Below, piece by piece: positions 18,561 to 26,893 of a stretch of 26,893 nucleotides of DNA. This stretch comes from Cylindrobasidium torrendii FP15055 ss-10. Its lineage: Eukaryota > Basidiomycota > Agaricomycetes > Agaricales > Physalacriaceae. Numbering within the stretch: position 1 is the first letter of the stretch; each line of letters begins with the position of its first letter. The notes below the pieces were generated by a model. That model saw only the letters and a list, made by a program, of their open reading frames with translations, did no database searches and had not been told where the DNA came from. The translations under genes and the position numbers were made by a program. The DNA is taken from positions 1-26,893 of the forward strand of contig KN880732.1 of NCBI GenBank assembly GCA_000934385.1, written 5' to 3'.

Positions 18561-20663
18561 ATGGCTCTCAATCCAAATCCGGTGGCTCCGAACACAGACG
18601 ACACTGGCCAGAGGAGTCCGAGCCGACGAATTGCGGCAATGGCCACCCCGAACTACAACCCCAAGTTGCCTCCCCTCGAAGTTGCAACGCGCGTAGCCGG
18701 ATACACGCCACCCCGTCTCGCACTCCCCAGCGAGCTCCAGAAGCCAATAGATGCATCGGTCACAGCTGCAGTTCTGGCGGCTGCTGTAAAGCCAGGTCAC
18801 TGCGAGGACACCAACGCACCAAACCTCAACAAACGTATGAATGGCGGACATTTGTGGGATCGAGGCACGGAAAAAACTGTAGTCGTTCGTGCTAGTCATG
18901 ACCTGCGACGTGGTTACGAGTTGAACGTTGAGAGTTTCATGAATGTTGTACAATGTGCGTTGCAGTCGTGTTCAGCCGTTTTGTACTAGTAATTACAACG
19001 GTCCTTTGGCAGTGGAGCCCAACGCTCATTCAGATTTTGACCGCCGTCTCTTCCTCCGGTCCACCATGAAGAAGGATATGGAAAAGCTGCTTGATCTTGC
19101 TGAACACAACCATAAGTTGCCTTGGAATTCTCCTGACCGCATAGATGTGCGCGATGTATGGTACATTTTCAATCAGCAACCTAAGATACTGACGACTTTC
19201 AGGTGTTTCCTGGCGGAAAGGGAAAGAAATATCTTTACGAGTACGTTCCGCTAAAAGGCCGTCGTACAATGGACGAGCCTGTATATGACGACAACGGCAA
19301 GATCATTGGCGTCCGCTCCGGAGATGCACCACGAGATCCATTCTGGTCACACAGCACGCCGGACTACAACGGAATGCGCTTTATAGGCGACTTACAGATG
19401 CTGAACATTCAGAACGAGTTTGATAGTGTTGGATTCTCGGACGAGCAGACTGAGTGGTACACGAAAATTTTGCGTCGAGCCAATGACCTTGGTTGGTTTG
19501 ACCCTCTCGACGAAGAATACGAGTGGCCGTATCTCGTTGCAAAGGGATTTGTCAAGAAGGACGATTATGCAACAAAGAATCGTTTGAAGGGCATAGGCGC
19601 CAAGGGAAAGCCACTCAAGAAGACTCGCATCCAACAGAAGAAGGGCTCCTCGCGAGATTTCAGTTATCTCGCTGAGATGCTCGATCCCAACGTGGAGACA
19701 CCAACGGCCCCCCGCAGGAATTACAGGGCTGGTTTGATCAAGAAACCGAAGAAGCCGGCGACAGATACGAGTCGTCCAACTCTCCGGAAGTCAGTCATCG
19801 AACCTGCTACTCCAAGCTCTGTCGATAATCCCTCCACCCCATGTACACCCAATGCGAAGAAAGTAGTCGATAACCCGAGCATCACTGTTTCCACCTCTCC
19901 AAGCTCTGCCGGTGGAAATAGTCCCACACATGACAACACCCCCACACCGTCTCGTCCAGCATTCGCAGCCAAGCATCACGCAACGACGGCCAGCCTTCTT
20001 TCGGCAATCGCTATGAGTGTACCGGGGACGACTACTCTTGTCCCAACTCCGCAGACTGCTTCATCTTCTAGCGTCGCACGCGTTCCAAAACGCGGTCGAG
20101 AGTCAGATGTGGTCGACGTTCGGATAGTGAAGAAGGGGAAGATTGTTGAGGAAGGCGCGCGTTCGCCCCCCGTTCCGACACGCGCACCGACCGCAGCGAA
20201 GAGAAGTGCATCTCGCTCCAAACCGTCTGCGCTAGCTGGTCCAGAAAATCTGCGCAAGAGTGTCCTCTCTAACGGTGCAGCCAGACCTACTCTGTCCAGC
20301 GTTCGAAAGACGGCAGCACTACCGAGGCGTACAACTACATCAAATGCGTCGGGCTCTTCTCAGTCAAAGGTATCGCAGCCTGCTCCTGCGCATGTTCCAG
20401 GTCAAACCGTCAAGCCGACTCTCAAACCGACTCAAGTTGCAGCGTCTGCGTCGAAGGCGCCGTCACCCAAGGTCCAGCCGGACAAGACAGCCCCGCCATC
20501 CCTTCGCAAGCCATCTCTGCCTGTGTCCGCCAAGCCAACTGGTACAGCACCGTCGACTTCGGGTGTCGCGTCGAGCTCAAAGATACCCAAGTTGTCGACG
20601 TCCAGGAGCACCAAGATCATCGCGCTTATGAGGCCGAAGCCCCAGCCCAAGCCCAAGAAGTAG
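18561..20663 (+). CDS. Conserved orphan protein (gene B), full-length copy, 665 aa
   Basis: Three exons: 18561-18954, 19013-19155 and 19203-20663, introns of 58 and 47 nt in phases 1 and 0. Residues 1-350 look globular: GGHLWDRGTEKTVVV, LPWNSPDRIDVRDVFPGGKG, FWSHSTPDYNGMRFIGDL, EQTEWYTKILRRANDLGWFD and EEYEWPYLVAKGF. Residues 360-665 are a disordered Ser/Pro/Thr/Lys-rich basic tail with KRGRESDV and many SK/RS/SP repeats, ending KPQPKPKK. No signal peptide or membrane segment; the basic tail suggests a nuclear location (inference). I do not recognise the family and suspect it is basidiomycete-specific. The 5' part is almost identical to the left copy, with synonymous differences only, showing selection on the protein or recent conversion. 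Confidence 0.85.
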
Positions 20664-21649
20664 ACAACTCTCTTTGAGACCATGATCCCCAGTCGCTGCC
20701 CAAGTCATCATTCACATATCCAAGGCCATCGTCCCCAAGTTTCCAAGCTGCCAATTTCTCGTTCTCGTTCTCGTTCCAGCGCTGCGCGCTATTTATCATT
20801 GAATCGGCTATTTACTCATTTTCTTGTTGATTGCTTCGAAAGCAACTCAGACTTGCCTTTATTTCTTGAGTATTGCATACTCCTTGTTCTTTATATATTC
20901 ATGGTTCCAACCGACCGCCGTTTTCCAGTTAGCTAGGCCTAGATTTCATTGAGCTTGAGCGCTCCATACCTATTAGTACTGCAGTTTATTTATCGTTCTT
21001 CAAGTAGTAGTCACGTCTGGCAATTTGACCTTTGTCGAGCGAAACTTGTGCGAGACCGTGATCAAACTAAAATGAGTACTTAGAGCAAAACCAAGAGCAG
21101 ACGCGCTGGTGGTAAAGCCCGACCATTCCGAATTTACCAGATTTGTAGAGATTTGTCCGGTAGTTCGCTAAATAATGCTGGTCCTGAGGATATGGAGAGG
21201 TCATCAAGTTGAAGCACATATACTAATAGATACCAGGTGTGCGGCTGTTCCTCCCAATTTTACTTTGAGCCCACGTCTTTCATTCTCCACTTTACGCACA
21301 CACTGTGTACGAGTGGCCGGCTCTACTTGATTGAACCGGTATCACATACTTCAATCTTGGGATGAGGAAAGTGGAGGCGTACACTGTGAAGGCATCATGG
21401 CTATCTTAGGGAGTTCGTTGCAGACCATCCGCTTAAATACACGCGGCTGCGTTAAACATGTAGCGATGTCTTTGTGCCCTTGGGTGACCGGTCGCGCGCC
21501 CTCCTCATTGTCTAGAAACACCATCGAGCTGTGCTGACGTCGAATATAATGACCTCTGACGCAAAAACTACTGGATCGACTAGCTTAACGAATACAGTAC
21601 AGCGCCGGTGTCTCACACTCAGCACTCATAGTACAGACTACGCGAGTCG
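20664..21649. other. Convergent intergenic region
   Basis: About 1 kb between two genes transcribed towards each other; it should hold both 3' untranslated regions. A short (TTCTCG)n-like repeat is present at about 20758-20777. No gene is supported. Confidence 0.5.
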
Positions 21650-22899
21650 TTACCGTCTTCCAGCCCTCATCCTCTCCTCAACTGCATTGAACAACGTCGT
21701 ATCCCTCCTCCCAGGCGCCGGATGCCGCACATGCACTTCAGCAGGCCTCAAGCAATCCGGATGCGGGCTTGGTAAGGGATCGTATGAGGACAGAACATCA
21801 TGCGTCACCGACGAGCGGTCGCTGGACGGCGCATATCGATGTCTCCGCTCATACGCTGGGGTATACTGGTCGTACGGCATAGGGCTTGGCGCATACTGCT
21901 GCGTCGACGGGCCCATCGAGTGTGGCATGAAGAGAGGCATGGGCACAACCTGAACACTTTGACCATGCGGAGCACCGAACCCATTGAATGCGTACGGCCC
22001 CCGCATCGACTGTCCGTGCATGCTCATCCCAGACATAATGCTGGCAGAACCGGACATGCCTTTCTCCTCCATCGCGGCCTTCATAGCGATTCTTACGCGC
22101 TCCTTCTTTTCGTGTCTTGAATGTCTCCAGCACGCGAAGGCAGCAATGAGTAAGATGGCGCCAACCAAAGCCAAAGGAACAGCAAAGGCAGCAACAGGCG
22201 GTGTTGAGCGCGTAGCCAAAGTATCGGAGGTCATGGTATTCGAAGAGCTCGCATCGGGTGCACCGGCATTGACGGGAGAGTTGGCCGCAGGTGTCGACGA
22301 AGAGACGCCAGACGGTGGATCAGACGCAGGCGCAGGAGGATTCTGAGGCGCGGTCGGAGGAGCAGAGGCACCATCATTCGGAGGAGGGGCAGTCCACCCG
22401 GACGCGGGGGAAGCGGGCGCCCCGTTGGGGGCAGCCATGGGTGCTTGGGCCGCAGGTTGGGCATTGGTGCCGACAGCGCTCGCTGGGGCCTGAGCGGCAC
22501 CTAGGAAGATGATCAGCACGCCTTCAGTGAGCCACAGGGATTTCTCGTACCAGAGGGAGAAGCGCCTTGACCTCCAGGACCTACAGTAGTCAGCCACTGC
22601 GCTCGGTTCATTCGACAAGGCGCACCGGTCGCAAACATCGGACTCCGCATCTTATTGCCAAAGTTATCCTTCATGAGAAGATACCAGCCAGCGGTGCTAG
22701 TCTTGCCATCATCGGGAAACTCGAGTTGAGCAGTGTCCATCCCGTCCGCCGTGTGGGTCACAGTTGGCCACAGCGATGATCCACAATTCTGACCGCTGCT
22801 ACTCGAGCCTGCAGACGCGTCGTCTTCGTCTTCGTCTTCTTCAGCAACCTTGCTCTTGCTCTTGCCTTTCTTATCGCCTTTCTTGCTGTCTTTCTCTTT

Positions 22900-22946
<47 letters not shown>

Positions 22947-23277
22947 GCTCTTCCTCGTCGTCCTCTTTATCGTGTTTCTTGCGTTTTTCTTTCGACGATG
23001 TAGCTTTGCGGCAGAGTTGGACGCTGGGAGATACAAGTTGGGTTCCGTCGGCGGTGCGCCAAGATGCAGAGATCGTGTTGCCGGGCGAGAAACTCGAGGT
23101 AGCGTTGGGCGATATCCAAGTCAAAGTACTAGGTGAGTCTCGCTGGCGATGTAGGCGGTGTGACCGTGGCAGTATATCGTGTGTAGAAGCATCGAGAGTA
23201 ACGATTGGCGTGGCGTCGCTGACAGCCAGAAAAGTGAGAGCGACCAGGCAGAGTCTACGTATATCGGAAGTGGCCAT
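21650..23277 (-). CDS. Single-pass membrane protein with Kre9/Knh1-like Ig-type ectodomain
   Basis: Two exons, 23277-22551 and 22500-21650, with a 50-nt phase-1 intron; 525 aa. A signal peptide (MATSDIRRLCLVALTFLAVS) precedes an Ig-like domain of Kre9/Knh1 style (STLTWISPNATSSFSPGNT ... AGWYLLMKDNFGNKMRSPMF). That domain is split by a 60-residue charged insertion: an acidic DE run, then KKGDKKGKSK, then acidic again. A Pro/Ala-rich stalk (about 255-350) leads to one membrane helix (PVAAFAVPLALVGAILLIAA) and a basic stop-transfer RHSRHEKKERVR. A Met/Gly/Tyr-rich cytoplasmic tail follows. The layout suggests a cell-surface protein of wall biogenesis or sensing; function is inferred from domain style only. 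It lies tandem to the S28 gene (243-bp gap). Confidence 0.8.
22901..22946 (-). repeat. GACGAG hexanucleotide repeat encoding (Asp-Glu)n
   Basis: About seven tandem CTCGTC units on the plus strand (GACGAG in the gene) encode the DE run in the ectodomain of the Kre9-like protein. The 6-nt unit keeps frame whatever the copy number. Confidence 0.85.
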
Positions 23278-23520
23278 AGCGTTCGAATCCAGCGAAAGGC
23301 AAGAATTAGGCTGAGCGGTATAGAAAAAGCAGAGACCAGCTCTGAAAGAGAGAGCGAAAGAAAATGACACGCCGGCGTTGACAGTGATCGTTGGAAGGAA
23401 GGAAGGATGATCGCAATTGGCAGACTTGCATAAGCGTGCGGCAATCACCGAAGCCTACATCAACATTGATATCCTCGTGCTATCGACCTTGATACAATTA
23501 CTCTTACATATTACTTCTGG

Positions 23521-25710
23521 TCAATACGGCTTGAACTCTGCTAACCATACGCCCGCATATTCAAGAAACGAGTTTTGAACCGCTACAATTGTCGGGTCAG
23601 GCGCAGCAAGCCGCATTACGAGGTCCGTAGCGTGGAAGCCGTTGGAGAGACCAATAGGTTGACGGTCAGTACTTACTGCTGTGCTATTGACTGCAGAAAC
23701 AGTGGCTTCAAGCCAAGGATCGTCTGCGAGGTTTCATTTCATCAGTATCGCAAGGAGGTCGATGGTAGGGCTGGCCGCTGCACTCACTAATCCCATTAGC
23801 GAAGAACAACCTATCGTTCTTGACATCCCATCCACTATACGCGTCTAGCGCTGCTACGTTTGGCAGCTCCGCGGTGGGGAACCGCTCAGGGAATAAAGAT
23901 GTGCAGTACTCCTACCTCTGAATGAGCCTCTCTGATGTAGCGTGCGACGAATTTGCTCACCGCATCATCCCACGGCGTGAGCTGTCGAGACACAATGCCT
24001 CCTTGGCCTACCGGCGGACCATCCTACAAAAGTGATGAGATGTGCACACATGACATATTCGAGTTATACTTACCAGCGACAGCCCAACTTCGGTGCACCT
24101 AAAAGGCATGAGCAAAGCAACATTGGACGCTCAATGGATACGAACGTCAGCCATGTCCAGGATCGGCCGGAGTCGTCCACCGGTATATCAGCCCTCTTCA
24201 ACTCCGGCTTGAACAACTCGGATGCGATATTCGAATAAGGAGCAGGTAGAGGCCTTGCTGGAACCTCCAGACACGCACTGCGCCGTGCACGTGTTTGATC
24301 TTTCCTCACCAAAATATCGAGAAGAAAGACTCACTTCTCCTTGCAGGACGTCCCTGTGCACAAGATAATCCATCAGACAGGCTTCGCAATGCAAACCACT
24401 CGAAGCCATACCACTGTCTCTTGCGCTCAAATCCCCAGATGACTTGAAGTACTTCCCTTGGAACCATGTACCCCACGCATTGACAGCGTGCTCAAGTCCC
24501 CATCCACCGGGGTCTGCAGCAACTCCTTCCTCCTCCTTCCACTCCAGCGCATCGCAGAATTTCCAAAACGTTGTTCCATCGTACCCCGCCGTCGGCTGGA
24601 TGTTCTGCCATTCCCAGAGATCCCACCTCAGCGCCTCAGCGAGGTAGTGATTGTCGTAGTCAGCCATACCGAATTTCGAGCGAAGGGCTTCCTGCGCTGT
24701 GACGTCTGAGCTCGAAGAGACTTCGTCGAGGTAGGTCACGACGGCTTGAACATCGGCAGAGCAATTGGCAGGCATATTCTTGCGGATGGGTTCGAAGTAT
24801 TGCCAGAAGTCTCTGTATGTATGTAAGGTGAGACGAAAGCCCACAAGCCTTGAAGAACATGGACGAACACTTGAGAATGAACTGTAGCAGATGACGCATA
24901 CCCAATCCAGAATACGTCTGGATAACTGAAAACGTCAAAGTCAGTTTCTGCATTCGGCAGTATAGGAGAAGCACGTACGCTGCCATTGTCCAACTGACAA
25001 GTGCACCAGGATACGACCCTCCGATTAACACCCACGGCGCCTGGTTTGGCTTGACCTGGTCACCAGCGTCCATATTGGGCAGCACCACATTCTGTGCAAA
25101 GTACACATGGTCCTCGATGGTCTGGTTGACCGTAAGCAGCTCAAGACTCTCTGTGTTGAGGTTTGCGATGGGGTTGCTCAAACCGAAGAAGCGATGCTCG
25201 AGGACGATGGCAGCGCCGTGGTATTTCTGCGCTAGGACGCCATTGATCGTGCTATTGGTCACGTAGCCGTAGTACGCTGGGATTCAGTTATTACGAGTTG
25301 CGACAATCCGGGAGCTACGGAAAGACACAAGGAGTAAGACTGGACAAGGACTTACCTGCTCCGTTCACTTCACCAGCATTCATCAGTATAATGGGTCCAC
25401 CTACATAAACCCAAAAGTTAATTCTCACAGCACGGAGGTCATGATGGAGCAAAAGAGACGCACCAGGTTCATAATACTCCGCTGAATGCCAGAACCGCTG
25501 TTGGAACGTTCCCCGAGACGGATCGTTGTGATCTATGAGCTGGTCGAAGTAGTACGTCGTGTTGTACGGCGGTGCCTTTACGACTCCCTCGCTCTCATCA
25601 TCACTGTACGCGGTAGATGTGATTTCGACTTCGACGAGCGGGATGCCAGGCAGTCGTATGGCAGCGGCTCCAAGCAGGAGTGAGAACCTCGCCACAGTAC
25701 GAAGGAGCAT
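23521..25710 (-). CDS. Serine peptidase of family S28 (prolyl carboxypeptidase-like), secreted
   Basis: Ten minus-strand exons: 25710-25464, 25400-25356, 25276-24979, 24925-24869, 24812-24335, 24216-24146, 24098-24074 (25-nt microexon), 24023-23961, 23908-23788, 23723-23521; 535 aa, normal for S28. A signal peptide (MLLRTVARFSLLLGAAA) is followed by FDQLIDHNDPSRGTFQQRFW, GPIILMNAGE and LEHRFFGLSNP. The nucleophile motif is GGSYPGAL (Ser about 185), then YASSATVHSQVDFWQYFEPI, WTWLTCTE, DGPPVGQ and IVSRQLTPW. Asp about 470 is in NDPWLEA and His about 499 in GFHATDL, so the triad is complete. Several N-glycosylation sequons (NTT, NST, NQT, NCS). S28 enzymes release residues next to Pro in acidic conditions; it probably degrades external protein. 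The 118-nt intron 24217-24334 is long for this locus and its acceptor is the least certain junction. Confidence 0.93.
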
Positions 25711-26034
25711 CAGATCAGAACCAGGATGGATGGACTCGAAGGCCTATGATCATCTGCGAGGAAGAACACTGGCAGTCTATTTGTATGAGAGGATGTCATG
25801 GAGGCGGTCCGTACGGTTATTCGTCGGAGGACCTGTCCATAAGGCAAGGGGCGCAGATACAGATACGAACTTGCGATAGAGCAGATGCGCTTGACTCTGA
25901 ACTTTTCGCTCTGATAACGGCCTTGAGAGCATTGTAGCGACTCGAGGGGGAGCCATCAGACACCGTCGATGCTGATCCACAAATCGCACCCAATGGTTGA
26001 GAAGGCACACCTGATTATTGAACAAACTTTAAAC

Positions 26035-26051
26035 TTTCGGAGCCTCCGAAA
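26035..26051. promoter_or_regulatory. 17-bp palindrome with CGG-N5-CCG core
   Basis: TTTCGGAGCCTCCGAAA is a perfect palindrome around a central C, about 325 bp upstream of the S28 start. The CGG-N5-CCG everted/inverted half-site layout is typical of Zn2Cys6 dimer targets. Function is inferred. Confidence 0.4.
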
Positions 26052-26498
26052 TCACATCACAGTCGGCAAAGAATCCTAATCTCCAGATAGCGTTGGAAGA
26101 AGGAGCACGAGCACACGCGGCCGATAACGCTTCGAACAAGGCCGGGACGCATTTGTTTGCCCACTGTTTCTTGAGAAGATACCAAACTCGAAGAGGGCTC
26201 TGAGCTTGACAGTGTTCATGGTTTGGGATCTTCTCGATGGAGAAGACAGACAGACCATGCTGGACTATTACCGTACATTGAGTCTGCCATCATGTCTACT
26301 TACATGCAATGTATCCTCCTGCCAAACAAGACTCTATTAACGGCATGACTATCTCCCGGAAGAACCTTTTTCCTCGCGTCGTTGTGCACACGTTCGCGTG
26401 CTCGACACGATCAAGCTCATCCTATTCAGGCAAGTCTCGCTCTCCCCATTGTATCCTTGAGATCATTTACGTGTGAAACTAGGCTCGTGACCATCCGC

Positions 26499-26541
26499 TT
26501 CGCCGGGCCGGGCTGCGCTTTTTCCGGTTGGCGAAGCGGCT
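26499..26541. repeat. Inverted repeat capable of a strong hairpin
   Basis: CCGCTTCGCC and its exact reverse complement GGCGAAGCGG flank a GC-rich loop that itself contains CCGG complementarity. The block is much more GC-rich than its surroundings. It could be a mobile-element end, an RNA structure or a DNA cruciform; no gene model is supported. Confidence 0.55.
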
Positions 26542-26568
26542 GGGAACCTTCAGCCGTGACATCGGGGG

Positions 26569-26588
26569 TAACGCTATGTAACGCTATG
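26569..26588 (+). repeat. Tandem decamer TAACGCTATG x2
   Basis: Two exact adjacent copies of TAACGCTATG, with a related GCTATGTAAC again near 26682. Possibly a remnant of element ends; significance is low on its own. Confidence 0.5.
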
Positions 26589-26707
26589 TGACGAATGACT
26601 TAGCCGTTTGAATGTCTTGAATTTAGCGATCTGGTCAAAATCCTGCGACGAAGTCCAGCAGGCTTCCAAAATGTTTAGATGAGCTATGTAACATTAAAAT
26701 ATCATGT

Positions 26708-26893
26708 CTAGTCTACATCACTGTCCGATTCCGAGCCTGACTCTACTAAATAATCCATAAGATCCATGTCAAGGCCGACATCTTCATCTGGGAGGAGAGA
26801 AAGTGTCTCATCAATGCATCACACCCAGAGGAAATTATATCTTCGTGTTCTGCTTGCGACTCGTCGTCACTCAAGTCTGATGGATTTTCGGCG
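26708..26893 (-). CDS. 3' end of an unrecognised gene with acidic tail (partial)
   Basis: Minus-strand exons >26893-26823 and 26787-26708 around a 35-nt candidate intron (GTGATG...CTCCCAG, phase 1). The product fragment reads PSDLSDDESQAEHEDIISSG, then EDVGLDMDLMDYLVESGSES, ending DSDVD. Strong Asp/Glu/Ser bias and a clean stop (26710-26708) support coding. Without splicing the frame ends at a TAG 20 codons past the acceptor and loses the acidic tail. The intron is near the lower limit for fungi. The tail style is common in nuclear proteins and in some transposon-derived proteins; no assignment is possible from this fragment. Confidence 0.55.

Larger units (their letters stand above)
16993..18862. 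repeat. Right arm of the inverted duplication (part visible in both arms)
   Basis: Reverse-complementary to 1-1832. The inner boundary is where the 3' flank of gene A stops matching. The outer limit at 18862 is set only by the window start; similarity may extend through the rest of gene B. Confidence 0.9.
25711..26707. other. Intergenic region upstream of the S28 peptidase gene
   Basis: About 1 kb without a convincing gene. The short minus-strand frames near 25777-26025 and 26076-26258 have no splice partners or recognisable motifs. The region holds the S28 promoter, a 17-bp palindrome (26035), a strong hairpin (26499) and a decamer repeat (26570). Confidence 0.5.

Noticed and set aside
18531..18953. 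140-codon minus-strand frame, and its twin at 12-332
   Set aside because: Both are antisense shadows of gene B exon 1 and appear twice only because the locus is duplicated.
23281..23295. GTTCGAATCC resembling a tRNA T-loop
   Set aside because: No matching acceptor, D or anticodon arms around it; it lies in the leader of the Kre9-like gene.
1..26893. CRISPR arrays, rRNA, tRNA, or biosynthetic core enzymes (PKS, NRPS, terpene synthase)
   Set aside because: None found on either strand; the P450 and regulator alone do not make a secondary-metabolite cluster.

Overview
This is nuclear DNA of a filamentous fungus, most likely an agaricomycete basidiomycete (Polyporales-like). The clues are gene-dense, intron-rich coding of balanced GC, introns of about 45-60 nt with GTRNGT/YAG ends and CTNAC-like branch sites, a fungal-type P450, a Zn2Cys6 regulator whose zinc cluster is interrupted by a 6-nt microexon, and a secreted S28 peptidase. 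No rRNA, tRNA, CRISPR or bacterial-style operon is seen. All gene models were spliced by eye; frames were checked by exon-length arithmetic.

Layout. (1) Bases 1-1832 and 16993-18862 are the arms of an inverted duplication. Each arm holds a head-to-head gene pair: a conserved orphan ('gene B', <1-302 minus and 18561-20663 plus) and a faster-evolving orphan with a poly-Glu tract ('gene A', 599-1700 plus and 17150-18260 minus). Both gene A copies carry different premature stops in exon 1. (2) 1833-5795 is gene-poor. It contains a 1,145-bp terminal-inverted-repeat transposon (3190-4334) with a perfect 10-bp target duplication and a captured gene-like fragment. (3) 5796-8152 has a small two-exon gene, a possible membrane-protein exon and a 448-aa disordered basic protein. 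(4) 8381-14618 is a head-to-head pair: an 11-exon cytochrome P450 (minus) and a many-exon Zn2Cys6 regulator (plus), the latter apparently broken by a frameshift. (5) 14834-16588 holds two housekeeping genes read divergently from a 106-bp gap: the SMN homologue and the ubiquitin-conjugating enzyme Ubc1/UBE2K. (6) 16589-20663 is the right arm with full-length gene B. (7) 21650-25710 has two minus-strand secretory-pathway genes: a single-pass membrane protein with an Ig-like Kre9/Knh1-type ectodomain, and an S28 serine peptidase with a complete catalytic triad. (8) 25711-26893 is mostly non-coding, with palindromic elements, and ends in the 3' part of an acidic-tailed gene.

The SMN, Ubc1, P450, regulator, S28 and Kre9-like genes are single copy here and sit between or outside the duplicated pair. 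The P450 and its divergent regulator may form a small regulatory unit, but the regulator looks disrupted. The most unusual features are the inverted duplication with uneven divergence, the gene-fragment-carrying TIR element, the microexon/frameshift regulator, and an SMN protein whose YG box is not C-terminal.
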